Positions 24,592-32,141 of a stretch of DNA of 35,493 nucleotides are shown in pieces. Under the pieces are notes generated by a model. That model saw only the letters and a list, made by a program, of their open reading frames with translations, was not told the origin of the DNA and ran no database searches. The stretch lies in NCBI GenBank assembly GCA_015272155.1, contig JACYME010000036.1:1-35493 (forward strand), in the 5' to 3' direction. The stretch is from Leptolyngbyaceae cyanobacterium T60_A2020_046 (lineage in GTDB: Bacteria; Cyanobacteriota; Cyanobacteriia; Phormidesmidales; Phormidesmidaceae). Numbering within the stretch: position 1 is the first letter of the stretch; every line of letters begins with the position of its first letter. The position numbers were made by a program, and so were the translations under genes.

Positions 24592-25806
24592 ATGAAATCT
24601 ACGACCACCGTAAAAATTGCCGCGATCGCCGCCACCGCGTTTAGCTTGCTAGGGGGAATGGGTAGCGCGATCGCGCAGATCTACACCACACAGGAGGTAG
24701 ACCAAAACCGCTTTTTGACCGTTGCCGCCCCCGGCACCGTGCTAATTCCCTACCGCCTCTACCTCATCGAACAGCGCACCAACGCCCGCCCCTGCTTTGA
24801 GGTCAACCCCACCACCGGAGAAGTAAACCCCCTGTGGACCACCTTTGACTTTACGGGCATTTGCGGGCGCTCCTCAGACAGCAATGGCTACTCCATCCGC
24901 GTCAACAACGGCGATCTTGGCTCGCAATACCAGTTGCAGGTGCGCCAGTCTGGCGGCAACTTGGTGCTGCTGGGTGTCCCCCGTGACGGCTCAGCCCCGA
25001 TTCCCATTGGCCGCAGCAACGGCATCGGCAGCAATGGCTTCACCGAAATCAACTTGAATCCGGGCTGGCGGGTGACCCAGCGCGTCTTTGAAGGTCGTCC
25101 CCTCGGCCACTTCTACTACACCAACGAGGCGACCCTGGCGCAACTCTTGGATGGCGCACCCGTGGCGACGGATCCCGGCACTCGCCCGCCCACCACGCCC
25201 CCACAAACCCTGCCCTTCTCCGACATTCGCGGGGATGTGTATGCCACACAAATTGCCCGAGCGGTCGAAATCGGGTTTGTTGCTGGCTTCCAGGATGGCA
25301 CCTTCAAACCCACCCAGCCGGTCACCCGCGAGCAAGCAGTTTCGATGATTGTTGAGGCGTTGCTCAAGCGCCAGCCCAACCTCAACATTCCCACCGTGCC
25401 CTTGGGCGCGGCTCCCTTCCCCGATGTGGCTGCTAACCGCTGGAGCGCAGGCAAAATTGCCTTTGCGCGTAGTGCGGGGATTGTCAGCGGGGACCAAACG
25501 GGCACCTTCCGCCCCGCAGCACCCGTGAGCCGGGTTGAGCTAATGGCGATTATGCGCCGCACGGCGGAGTATGAGCGGCAGGCAACAGGGCTAAGCACCA
25601 CCCTGGAGCCGACTCACAACGTCTTTAGCTTCTCGGATATTGGCGGTCACTGGGGCGAAAGCGTCATCCGCATGATGTCGGGTTATTGCCAAATCGCAAC
25701 GCCGCTCAATGAGCGTGGTACGGCCTTCGCGCCCAATTCTCCGGCCTTGCGTAATTACACCTCCGCTGCGATCGTGCGGCTCTTTGACTGCACCCGACCT
25801 CAATAG
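24592..25806 (+). CDS. DUF3747 protein with C-terminal SLH domains (surface-layer type)
   Basis: This 404-residue exported protein has a signal peptide covering about residues 1-29 (IAAIAATAFSLLGGMGSAIA). Residues 30-190 form the cyanobacterial DUF3747 domain, recognised from FDFTGICGRSSDSNGYSIR and GWRVTQRVFEGRPLGHFYYT. After a Pro/Thr-rich linker (about 195-205) come three SLH-type segments: FSDIRGDVYATQIARAVEIG with GFQDGTFKPTQPVTREQAVS; FPDVAANRWSAGKIAFARSA with GTFRPAAPVSRVELMA; and a more divergent FSDIGGHWGESVIRMMSG. SLH domains anchor proteins to cell-wall polymer or, in cyanobacteria, to the peptidoglycan-linked layer. ATG at 24592 is preceded by a weak GGTGACC. A strong terminator follows. 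Confidence 0.92.
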   Translation: MKSTTTVKIAAIAATAFSLLGGMGSAIAQIYTTQEVDQNRFLTVAAPGTVLIPYRLYLIEQRTNARPCFEVNPTTGEVNPLWTTFDFTGICGRSSDSNGYSIRVNNGDLGSQYQLQVRQSGGNLVLLGVPRDGSAPIPIGRSNGIGSNGFTEINLNPGWRVTQRVFEGRPLGHFYYTNEATLAQLLDGAPVATDPGTRPPTTPPQTLPFSDIRGDVYATQIARAVEIGFVAGFQDGTFKPTQPVTREQAVSMIVEALLKRQPNLNIPTVPLGAAPFPDVAANRWSAGKIAFARSAGIVSGDQTGTFRPAAPVSRVELMAIMRRTAEYERQATGLSTTLEPTHNVFSFSDIGGHWGESVIRMMSGYCQIATPLNERGTAFAPNSPALRNYTSAAIVRLFDCTRPQ

Positions 25807-25861
25807 GGCGGCGGTTTAGCAGCTTGTCGTAACGGGGGAGAATACCCCGCACACGCTGTAT

Positions 25862-25897
25862 AGGGGCTTCTTCTTTCTAGAAGGAGCCCCTGTTTTT
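25862..25897 (+). terminator. Rho-independent terminator after the SLH gene
   Basis: The stem AGGGGCTTCTTC (25862-25873) pairs with GAAGGAGCCCCT (25880-25891) over 12 bases with one G-U wobble. The loop is six bases and is followed by GTTTTTG. It lies 55 bases past the stop codon of the plus-strand SLH gene. Confidence 0.92.
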
Positions 25898-25960
25898 GTG
25901 GGTTAACCTGAGTTCGGGATCAGTCGTCCATTACGCAAGCCCGATCCGTTGCCAGAGGAC

Positions 25961-26043
25961 TTCCCCTCCTCGGAGGGGCCAGGGGTGGTTTGGCCCAAGG
26001 GCTTCCCCCACTCCGTCCTGTGGACGCCCTTCCCCAGGAAGGG
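25961..26043. repeat. Hairpin-rich dispersed intergenic repeat
   Basis: Three short perfect hairpins lie in a row: CCCCTCC-TC-GGAGGGG at 25963-25978, CGTCC-TGT-GGACG at 26014-26026, and CCCTTCC-CCA-GGAAGGG at 26027-26043. The segment TTCCCCTCCTCGGAGGGG followed by CCAGGGGTGGTTT looks like a common intergenic repeat I know from cyanobacterial genomes. It lies between the SLH terminator and the 3' end of the minus-strand phosphatase-like gene. Open frames running across it are artefacts. Confidence 0.6.
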
Positions 26044-26061
26044 AAAGGACTGGCCAATGGC

Positions 26062-26517
26062 TTAACCTGAACTGACGTTTCCGCTGGTAAGGGTGCTGTC
26101 GATGAAGGCTTGCCATGTGGCGTTGGGCTGCCAGATTTTAGCAAGGTCGGCCTGGGCGATCGCGGGTTCCATCCCTTGCAAAACCCGGTATGTATACACA
26201 AAGGCCGACACGCGCATATTGAGCGCGCAATGCACCAAAACTGTGCGATCGCGATGGGCATCAAGCACCTGGGAAAACTGCTCAAAGTCTTCGCGGGTTG
26301 GGGTTTCCCATACAACAGGAATCGGAATGTAGGTCATTCCCAACCCTTCAACAATGGCGCGCTCGTTGGGCAGGGCATTGGTCGAGGTGGGCATCGCCAA
26401 ATTGACCACAACCTCAACTCCGGCCTCGCGCAGTTCGTCAAACTGTTCGGCGGTGGGTTGTCCGGCGGTAAGAAGCTGGGGCGATAGCGCTAGAAAGTTG
26501 CGAATTTCAGTCAGCAT
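26062..26517 (-). CDS. Tyrosine-phosphatase-fold protein of the beta-lactamase-hydrolase-like type
   Basis: This 151-residue cytoplasmic protein belongs to the dual-specificity-phosphatase-like group often labelled beta-lactamase hydrolase-like. Family features are FLALSPQLLTAGQPTAEQFD at the N-terminus, VVVNLAMPTS, and the catalytic-loop region VLVHCALNMRVSAFVYTYR. The loop reads C-A-L-N-M-R, four residues between Cys and Arg instead of the five of the classical CX5R signature, so phosphatase activity is uncertain. The substrate is unknown. It is the third gene of a minus-strand set with a MOSC gene (41 bases upstream) and a small basic protein gene. Confidence 0.8.
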   Translation of the reverse strand: MLTEIRNFLALSPQLLTAGQPTAEQFDELREAGVEVVVNLAMPTSTNALPNERAIVEGLGMTYIPIPVVWETPTREDFEQFSQVLDAHRDRTVLVHCALNMRVSAFVYTYRVLQGMEPAIAQADLAKIWQPNATWQAFIDSTLTSGNVSSG

Positions 26518-26558
26518 GGTAGTTGATGGATGGGGGACAGAGCGCGGATTGTGGCCAT

Positions 26559-27353
26559 TTAGCTGGGAAAAAAGACGCGATCGCCAACCCGTATCACCTT
26601 GCCCGCCTCGGTGGGGGCCAGACGAGTGTTGACCGCCAACCGATAGAAGTGGTTGAAGCGCGATCGCGCCACAAAGGGCGGCATCGTAGCCTGTCGCTCC
26701 TGGTTGAAGCGCTTCACAAAGGCGGCGGTCACCGCTCCAGTGAGGGTGTCGCGAGTGGGGACGACGCAGCGCTGGCAGGGGTTGATGCCCAAGAGCGTCA
26801 CCGCGCCGATGGAAAACTCAACCGGGCTCCCAGTGTCCGAAAACAGCCGATCTTCCCAAAAGGGAGGGACGCCGCCAATTTCCAAATTGGTGCGAAAGCG
26901 GCGACGGGTTTCGTCGAGGCTGAGGTCAAACCAGGCGGCGGCGGTTTCTAGGGTGGCGGTGCTGATCACTGTGGGGCCAGAAGAAGCCGTATCGTCGGGA
27001 AAGCCCGTGATGGGGTTGTGCTGGAGGGTGATGGGCTGCTGAAAGTAGTCGCTCAACCAGGCTTCCAGGGCGGCGCGATCGCGCGATCGGTGAAAGGTTT
27101 ACGCTGCGGTGATCCCGGTTGTCAGATCGGCCCACAGGGTGATGTGGTGCAGGTCTGGGCTGAACCGCGATCGCACCCGATGGATGCGGGCGTCCCGTTT
27201 GCCGTTTACAAACTGCCCGGCAGCGTCCACCAGCGCATCGACGCGATCGTCCCGCAGGGCTCCGCTCGCCAACACCTCGGCGTGGTCAACGGTGAGGCCA
27301 TCCAGCGACTTTACCGGATACACATCAATGCGAGCGAGGGAGGGGGCAGTCAT
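26559..27353 (-). pseudogene. MOSC-domain protein gene interrupted by an in-frame TAA codon
   Basis: MOSC proteins (related to molybdenum-cofactor sulfurase C-termini) carry sulfur or reduce N-hydroxylated substrates with Moco. The gene starts at ATG 27353 and reads the N-terminal beta-barrel domain ARIDVYPVKSLDGLTVDHAE, then GQFVNGKRDARIHRVRSRF, to TTGITAA. A TAA then stands at 27101-27099. In exactly the same frame the sequence continues TFHRSRDRAALEAWLSDYF and the whole MOSC domain, including FRTNLEIGGVPPFWEDRLF, GINPCQRCVVPTRD (conserved Cys) and ARSRFNHFYRLAVNTR, to the stop at 26559. Total length without the stop is about 263 residues, normal for the family. A single C-to-T change from CAA would create the TAA. 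It could be a pseudogene, a sequencing error or readthrough. An ATG at 27056 could at best restart translation of the second part. Confidence 0.88.
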
Positions 27354-27377
27354 GGCAGCGGGCCCGACACAGGCTTT

Positions 27378-27593
27378 TTAGGCTAGCGAATTTTCGTCGC
27401 CGCGATCGCCCGCCAGATCAATCTCTCCCTCCTCTAGACTGGCGCGCAGCAGACGATTTTCGTAGCGGCGATTGCGGCGGCGCGCCTTGGCCCGGCCCGC
27501 GCGTTTGGCCGTGCGTTTGTCAGACACCACTTGATCCAGATCTTGGGCATCTTCCCAATGGTTGAATCCCCGTTGCGGAGTGCGGTGAGTCAT
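27378..27593 (-). CDS. Small basic cyanobacterial hypothetical protein
   Basis: This 71-residue protein has a strongly basic centre (KRTAKRAGRAKARRRNRRYE) flanked by acidic ends (HWEDAQDLDQVV and SLEEGEIDLAGDRGDE). There is no signal peptide or helix-forming hydrophobic stretch. The basic core could bind nucleic acid, but this is inference and I know no function. ATG at 27593 (MTHRTPQRGFNHW) is preceded by AGGA about ten bases upstream; an in-frame TTG lies three codons earlier. It is first in a probable operon with the MOSC gene, 24 bases downstream. Confidence 0.65.
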   Translation of the reverse strand: MTHRTPQRGFNHWEDAQDLDQVVSDKRTAKRAGRAKARRRNRRYENRLLRASLEEGEIDLAGDRGDENSLA

Positions 27594-27734
27594 CCCTATC
27601 AATCCTGGGTTTTATGAAGTGCTCTGTAAAGGAGTGTAAAGGGATTTTCGCGAAAAATGGGGCGCGATCGCCCCGAACACGTTACACAGACTACGGATTC
27701 CTTTCCTGAGAGAACTGAACTCTGTACACTATCT

Positions 27735-27740
27735 AATAAT
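27735..27740 (+). promoter_or_regulatory. Candidate -10 element of apcD
   Basis: AATAAT, five of six matches to TATAAT, lies 32 bases before the apcD ATG in a locally AT-rich patch that contrasts with the GC-rich surroundings. No convincing -35 is found 16-18 bases upstream, so an activator-dependent promoter is possible. Confidence 0.35.
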
Positions 27741-27772
27741 TAGCAGTTATCCATCCCCGTCTTCAAAAAACC

Positions 27773-28258
27773 ATGTCTGTAGTTAGTCAAGTGATTCTGA
27801 ACGCCGATGATGAGCTGCGTTACCCCACCATTGGCGAACTCTCCAGCATTAAAGACTTTTTAGCAACGGGCGAGCAGCGGCTACAGATCGCCCAAACCCT
27901 TTCTGAGAACGAAAAGAAAATTGTAGATAAGGCCAGCAAGGAGCTGTGGCGTCGTCGCCCAGACTTCATTGCCCCCGGCGGCAATGCCTTTGGGCAAAAG
28001 CAGCGGGCGCTGTGCCTGCGGGACTATGGCTGGTATCTGCGCCTCGTGACCTACGGCATCATCGCAGGAGACAAGGCTCCGATCGAGAGCATTGGCCTGG
28101 TGGGCGTGCGCGAAATGTACAACGCGCTGAATGTGCCGATGCCGGGGATGGCAGAAGCCATTCGCTGCTTAAAGGAGGCCTCCCTGGGTCTGCTGTCCAA
28201 TGAAGACGCCCTGGAAGCCGCGCCTTACTTCGACTTCATTATCCAAGCGATGTCCTAA
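27773..28258 (+). CDS. apcD: Allophycocyanin B alpha-type subunit ApcD
   Basis: ApcD is a terminal emitter in the phycobilisome core. It passes excitation energy to the photosystems, notably photosystem I, and affects state transitions. The 161-residue product matches the family end to end: [19 protein letters not shown] at the N-terminus, [20 protein letters not shown], the phycocyanobilin-binding Cys at position 81 in [17 protein letters not shown], and [12 protein letters not shown] at the C-terminus. The opening [13 protein letters not shown] distinguishes ApcD from ApcA. It stands alone rather than in the apcABC cluster, as is usual. No Shine-Dalgarno is visible before the ATG. A terminator follows at 28455. 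Confidence 0.97.
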   Translation: MSVVSQVILNADDELRYPTIGELSSIKDFLATGEQRLQIAQTLSENEKKIVDKASKELWRRRPDFIAPGGNAFGQKQRALCLRDYGWYLRLVTYGIIAGDKAPIESIGLVGVREMYNALNVPMPGMAEAIRCLKEASLGLLSNEDALEAAPYFDFIIQAMS

Positions 28259-28454
28259 GGGTGTGTCAATTCAGGAATGGCGGGTTTGCCTAAATCCTGA
28301 AGATGAGTTGGGGTTGAATTTTGAGGGGCTTCGACCCGTTAAGGTTTTCCTGACGGAACCCTGAGGGCAACGGTCTGGCTGCGGCGATCGCGCCCGGGGG
28401 CATCGCGCAGATAATCCCTGATCTTGCAGACGGTTCAAAGATTCGCAGAATAGG

Positions 28455-28486
28455 AGGGGCAGGGGTCAAGGCCGCTGCCCCTTTTT
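28455..28486 (+). terminator. Rho-independent terminator between apcD and the next gene
   Basis: A perfect eight-base stem, AGGGGCAG (28455-28462) with CTGCCCCT (28475-28482), has a 12-base loop and is followed directly by TTTT. It lies about 200 bases past the apcD stop and only 15 bases before the ATG at 28501. It may therefore end apcD transcripts, attenuate entry into the next gene, or both. Confidence 0.85.
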
Positions 28487-28500
28487 GTGGAGATAGGTGG

Positions 28501-29130
28501 ATGGATTTTCTCGACCGGACAGAGCGCGATCGCCGCATTGGCAAAGTGGTGAAGTCAAACTCCCACTGTGATTATGTAGTGCAGGTAGACGACAGCCACG
28601 ATGTGGTGTCGCCGCCGCCGTCGGAAGCCTTTGGGTTTGGACAGTTTGTGGCGCTGGAGGATGGCGATCGCCACTGGGCCGTCGGCCTCGTCTACAACTC
28701 CCAGTTGGTGAACCCGGCGTTTCTCAACAATGGGCCGCGCCTGTCGAGTGAGCCCGACCCCATGTTTACCCCCGACCTGATCAGTGAAACCCGCACCCTG
28801 CTGGGGGTGGTGCTGGTGGGCACGCGGCGGGTGGAGGGCCGCAGCCAGTGGGGCGACCACGGTATCCCTCGGGTGGTGGTGCCCGTCAACACAAATGTTT
28901 ACGCCATGCCCCCCGATGCAGTGCATCGTTTCCACTGCGATCGCGACGGGCGACCTCAGTTTCGCTACTACAGTCATCTGCTGCGATCGGGGGGGCGATT
29001 TGCCGCCCAGTTGACCCAGCAGGTGTTGACCGAATTGATTGACAGCAACCTGTTTGCTGGGGCAGATCAGCGGGCGCTCACGGTGTTGTGCAAAGAGCTG
29101 TCTTGGAAGAATACAATGGGCGCAATGTAG
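28501..29130 (+). CDS. Cyanobacterial conserved hypothetical, possible HAS-barrel-like protein
   Basis: This 209-residue soluble protein has no signal peptide. The opening IGKVVKSNSHCDYVVQVDD followed by GQFVALED is reminiscent of the small beta-barrel (HAS-barrel) domain found at the start of HerA-type ATPases, but no ATPase part follows. The C-terminal half (YYSHLLRSGGRFAAQLTQQV, VLCKELSWKNTMGAM) is uncharacterised to me. ATG at 28501 is preceded by GGAG and AGGTGG within 12 bases. It starts immediately after a terminator hairpin. Assignment beyond conserved hypothetical is tentative. Confidence 0.7.
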   Translation: MDFLDRTERDRRIGKVVKSNSHCDYVVQVDDSHDVVSPPPSEAFGFGQFVALEDGDRHWAVGLVYNSQLVNPAFLNNGPRLSSEPDPMFTPDLISETRTLLGVVLVGTRRVEGRSQWGDHGIPRVVVPVNTNVYAMPPDAVHRFHCDRDGRPQFRYYSHLLRSGGRFAAQLTQQVLTELIDSNLFAGADQRALTVLCKELSWKNTMGAM

Positions 29131-29191
29131 CGGTGCGCCGGGCTTTGGGGGCAGTTGGGCGGGAAAATTTGAGCGGGAAAATGGCAACAAA

Positions 29192-29285
29192 TAAAAAACC
29201 GACAGGACTCCCGTGTGCCTGTCGGTCGGTGTGTGTTCCCTGTAGATGACTCGGCTAGAGTTGAGTCATCTACAGTATGCGGATG
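29192..29285 (-). ncRNA. Candidate minus-strand small RNA with two hairpins and its own terminator
   Basis: Read on the minus strand, a perfect 13-base stem, CTGTAGATGACTC with GAGTCATCTACAG (29240-29252 and 29263-29275, ten-base loop), is followed by an unpaired linker GGAACACACACCG. Then comes a perfect nine-base stem ACCGACAGG/CCTGTCGGT (29198-29206 and 29218-29226) running straight into TTTTT. That is an intrinsic terminator pointing left. No minus-strand gene exists to its right for more than 4 kb, so it has nothing to terminate unless a short transcript starts nearby. On the plus strand neither hairpin has a T-run. A weak CATACT -10 precedes the first hairpin. The start position is my estimate. 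The linker does not match the Yfr1 or Yfr2 motifs as I remember them. Confidence 0.42.
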
Positions 29286-29322
29286 GGCTGAGGTTACCCC
29301 CACGATCTCCATCACGGTGCCG

Positions 29323-29338
29323 GGTGATATTGATCACA
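29323..29338. promoter_or_regulatory. CRP-like dyad upstream of purL
   Basis: GGTGATATTGATCACA matches the CRP-family consensus TGTGA-N6-TCACA at nine of ten defined positions. Cyanobacteria have cAMP-receptor proteins (SyCRP1 type) with a similar site. It lies about 180 bases before purL and about 40 bases beyond the proposed 5' end of the minus-strand small RNA, so it could serve either. Chance occurrence cannot be excluded. Confidence 0.35.
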
Positions 29339-29520
29339 CGGTTGGCTGATCGCGATCGCGTGTGTCATCGCGCTTTCAGCGATCGCCCCGAACCCTGGCA
29401 ATCTGGGCGCGATCGCATCCGATTTGGGATCGACATGGCCCTTGTCCACGAGAGAACTGCGCCGACCTCTCCGAGTGCCAAGGGGAACGGTAAAATGGGG
29501 CGGGTTTAGAGGGATTGACC

Positions 29521-31872
29521 ATGACTGCGCCGTTCTCCCCCGAAGAGATTGCCTCCGAAGGCATCAAGCCAGACGAATACGAGGAAATTGTGCGGCGTCT
29601 CGGTCGCCACCCCAACCGGGCCGAGCTGGGCATGTTTGGGGTGATGTGGTCAGAGCACTGCTGCTACAAAAATTCGCGCCCGCTGCTCAAGCAGTTCCCC
29701 ACGACGGGCGATCGCATTCTGGTTGGCCCTGGCGAAAATGCTGGCGTTGTGGACTTTGGTGACGGGCTCCAGCTTGCCTTCAAAATTGAGTCCCACAACC
29801 ACCCCTCAGCGGTGGAGCCCTTTCAGGGAGCCGCAACGGGCGTGGGTGGCATCCTGCGCGATATTTTTACGATGGGTGCCCGACCAATTGCAGCCCTCAA
29901 CGCCCTGCGCTTTGGCGATTTGTCAGAACCGCGCACCCGTCGCATCTTCACGGGCGTGGTGTCGGGCATTGCCCACTATGGCAACTGTTTTGGCGTGCCT
30001 ACGGTGGCGGGTGAGGTCTACTTTGACCCGGCCTATGCGGGCAATCCCTTGGTGAATGTAATGGCGATCGGCCTGATGGAAACGCCGGAAATCGTCAAAT
30101 CGGGCGCGTCGGGGATCGGCAACCCCGTGCTGTACGTGGGCTCCACCACCGGGCGCGACGGCATGGGCGGGGCCAGCTTTGCCAGCGCGGAGCTGAGCGA
30201 CGAATCTGAGGCCGATCGCCCCGCCGTGCAGGTGGGCGATCCCTTCTTAGAAAAATCGCTGATGGAAGCCTGTCTCGAAGCCTTCAAAACGGGGGCGGTG
30301 GTGGCGGCGCAGGATATGGGGGCCGCAGGTATCACCTGCTCCACGTCGGAAATGGCGGCGAAGGGCGGTGTCGGCATTGATCTCGACCTTGACAAAATTC
30401 CCGCCCGTGAAACAGGTATGGTGCCCTATGAATACCTGCTCTCAGAATCCCAAGAGCGGATGTTGTTTGTGGCGCAGGCGGGCCGTGAGCAAGAGCTGAT
30501 CGCAATTTTTGAGAAGTGGGGGCTCCACGCGGTTGTGGCAGGCACGGTGATTGAGGAGCCGATGGTGCGGATTCGCTTTCAGGGGGCGATCGCGGCAGAA
30601 ATTCCGGCCACGGCCCTCGCCGACGACACGCCCCTCTACCACCACGAGCTGATGGCCGACCTGCCCGACTACGTGAAAACCGCGCGGCAATGGTCAGAGG
30701 CGCAGCTTCCGGATTGTGCAGTCGAGGGTCTGGCAGGCGATCGCCCGCAAACTTGGTCGGCAGTGCTGATGACCCTGCTCGACAGCCCCACCATCGCCTC
30801 CAAGCGTTGGGTCTATCGCCAATACGACCACCAAGTGCAAAACAACACCGTGCTCGTCCCCGGCGGGGCCGATGCCGCCGTGGTGCGCCTGCGTCCTCAG
30901 GCGGGGCCACTGGCAGCGGCCTTGGTGAACACGCGCCGAGGCGTCGCCGCCACGGTAGACTGCAACGCTCGCTACGTGTATCTCGACCCCTACGAAGGGG
31001 CCAAGGCCGCCGTGGCAGAAGCCGCCCGCAACCTCAGTTGTGTGGGTGCGGAGCCCCTAGCTGTGACCGACAACCTAAATTTTGGCAGTCCCGAGAAACC
31101 CATCGGCTATTGGCAACTGGCGGAAGCCTGTCGAGGCTTGGCGGAGGGCTGTCGTGAGTTTGGCACGCCCGTCACCGGAGGCAACGTCTCGCTTTATAAC
31201 GAAACCCTCGACAGCCACGGCAACCCCACCCCCATCTACCCAACGCCAGTGGTGGGCATGGTGGGCATGGTGGAGGATGTGGGTCGGGTGTGCGGTCAGG
31301 GCTGGCGGGCCGAGGGGGATATCATTTATCTCCTGGGGCTCACCCTTGAGCAGGGCGATGGGGCGGCAGAGGCGGTGACCCTGGGAGCCTCGGAATATTT
31401 GGCGGTGGTGCACAACACGGTGGCGGGGCGTCCGCCCCGGGTGGATGGGGCGCTAGAACGGGCGGTGCAGCGAGTGTGTCGCGATGGCATTCGTCAGGGC
31501 TGGGTGAGATCTGCCCACGACAGCGCGGAGGGCGGGCTGGCGATCGCCCTTACAGAGTGCTGCATCAGCGGCCAACGGGGCGCATCGGTCACGTTTCCGC
31601 TGGGCCAAACCCAGGCCATTCGATGGGATCGGGTGCTGTTTGGGGAAGGGGGGGCGCGCATTCTGGTGTCCGTTGACCCAGCGATGGCGACGGCATGGGA
31701 AGCATATTTGGCGGAAACCCTGGGCGATCGCTGGCAACGACTTGGCATCGTCGGCGCGGGCACCGCGCCCCTAACCATTGATCTTGTTGGAGGTGAACGA
31801 TTGCTCTTGGCGGAGGTTGCGGCGCTGCACGGGGTCTGGAGCACCGCGATCGAGCGTCGCCTCGCCGATTGA
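29521..31872 (+). CDS. purL: Phosphoribosylformylglycinamidine synthase subunit PurL
   Basis: PurL is the ATP-dependent catalytic subunit of FGAM synthase, the fourth step of purine synthesis, acting with PurQ and PurS. The 783-residue product is the small-type Pur[21 protein letters not shown] near the N-terminus, [59 protein letters not shown] and, in the second half, [11 protein letters not shown] and [17 protein letters not shown] at 29521 with GAGGG upstream is preferred over an in-frame TTG two codons earlier. The upstream gap 29131-29520 contains the candidate small RNA and CRP-like site. purF follows 269 bases downstream in the same direction, the common PurL-PurF pairing. Confidence 0.97.
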   Translation: MTAPFSPEEIASEGIKPDEYEEIVRRLGRHPNRAELGMFGVMWSEHCCYKNSRPLLKQFPTTGDRILVGPGENAGVVDFGDGLQLAFKIESHNHPSAVEPFQGAATGVGGILRDIFTMGARPIAALNALRFGDLSEPRTRRIFTGVVSGIAHYGNCFGVPTVAGEVYFDPAYAGNPLVNVMAIGLMETPEIVKSGASGIGNPVLYVGSTTGRDGMGGASFASAELSDESEADRPAVQVGDPFLEKSLMEACLEAFKTGAVVAAQDMGAAGITCSTSEMAAKGGVGIDLDLDKIPARETGMVPYEYLLSESQERMLFVAQAGREQELIAIFEKWGLHAVVAGTVIEEPMVRIRFQGAIAAEIPATALADDTPLYHHELMADLPDYVKTARQWSEAQLPDCAVEGLAGDRPQTWSAVLMTLLDSPTIASKRWVYRQYDHQVQNNTVLVPGGADAAVVRLRPQAGPLAAALVNTRRGVAATVDCNARYVYLDPYEGAKAAVAEAARNLSCVGAEPLAVTDNLNFGSPEKPIGYWQLAEACRGLAEGCREFGTPVTGGNVSLYNETLDSHGNPTPIYPTPVVGMVGMVEDVGRVCGQGWRAEGDIIYLLGLTLEQGDGAAEAVTLGASEYLAVVHNTVAGRPPRVDGALERAVQRVCRDGIRQGWVRSAHDSAEGGLAIALTECCISGQRGASVTFPLGQTQAIRWDRVLFGEGGARILVSVDPAMATAWEAYLAETLGDRWQRLGIVGAGTAPLTIDLVGGERLLLAEVAALHGVWSTAIERRLAD

Positions 31873-32141
31873 GCCCACCCGTCCCATAACGTGACATAGA
31901 TCACACCCTCCGGTGGGAATGATAGGATCAGAGGGTATTAAGAGAAGATTAAACGGCGTTTGTGCCATGGCATGGCGGGCAAAATCTTTTCCCTGACACC
32001 CGTTGGGTAGCCTTCTAAGATGGAGAGTGGATGGTGCCCCAGGCTTGCCCTCGCGCCAGTCTACTCTTGTCCAGATCTGGTGACGGATCTGAACCGTTCT
32101 GTCTTTTCTCCGCTGCAATCTTTTTGGAGCCAGCGTCCCCG

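Noticed and set aside
29192-29285. Assignment of the small RNA candidate to the Yfr1 or Yfr2 families
   Set aside because: The linker GGAACACACACCG does not match the conserved Yfr1 single-stranded motif or the Yfr2 loop motif as I remember them.
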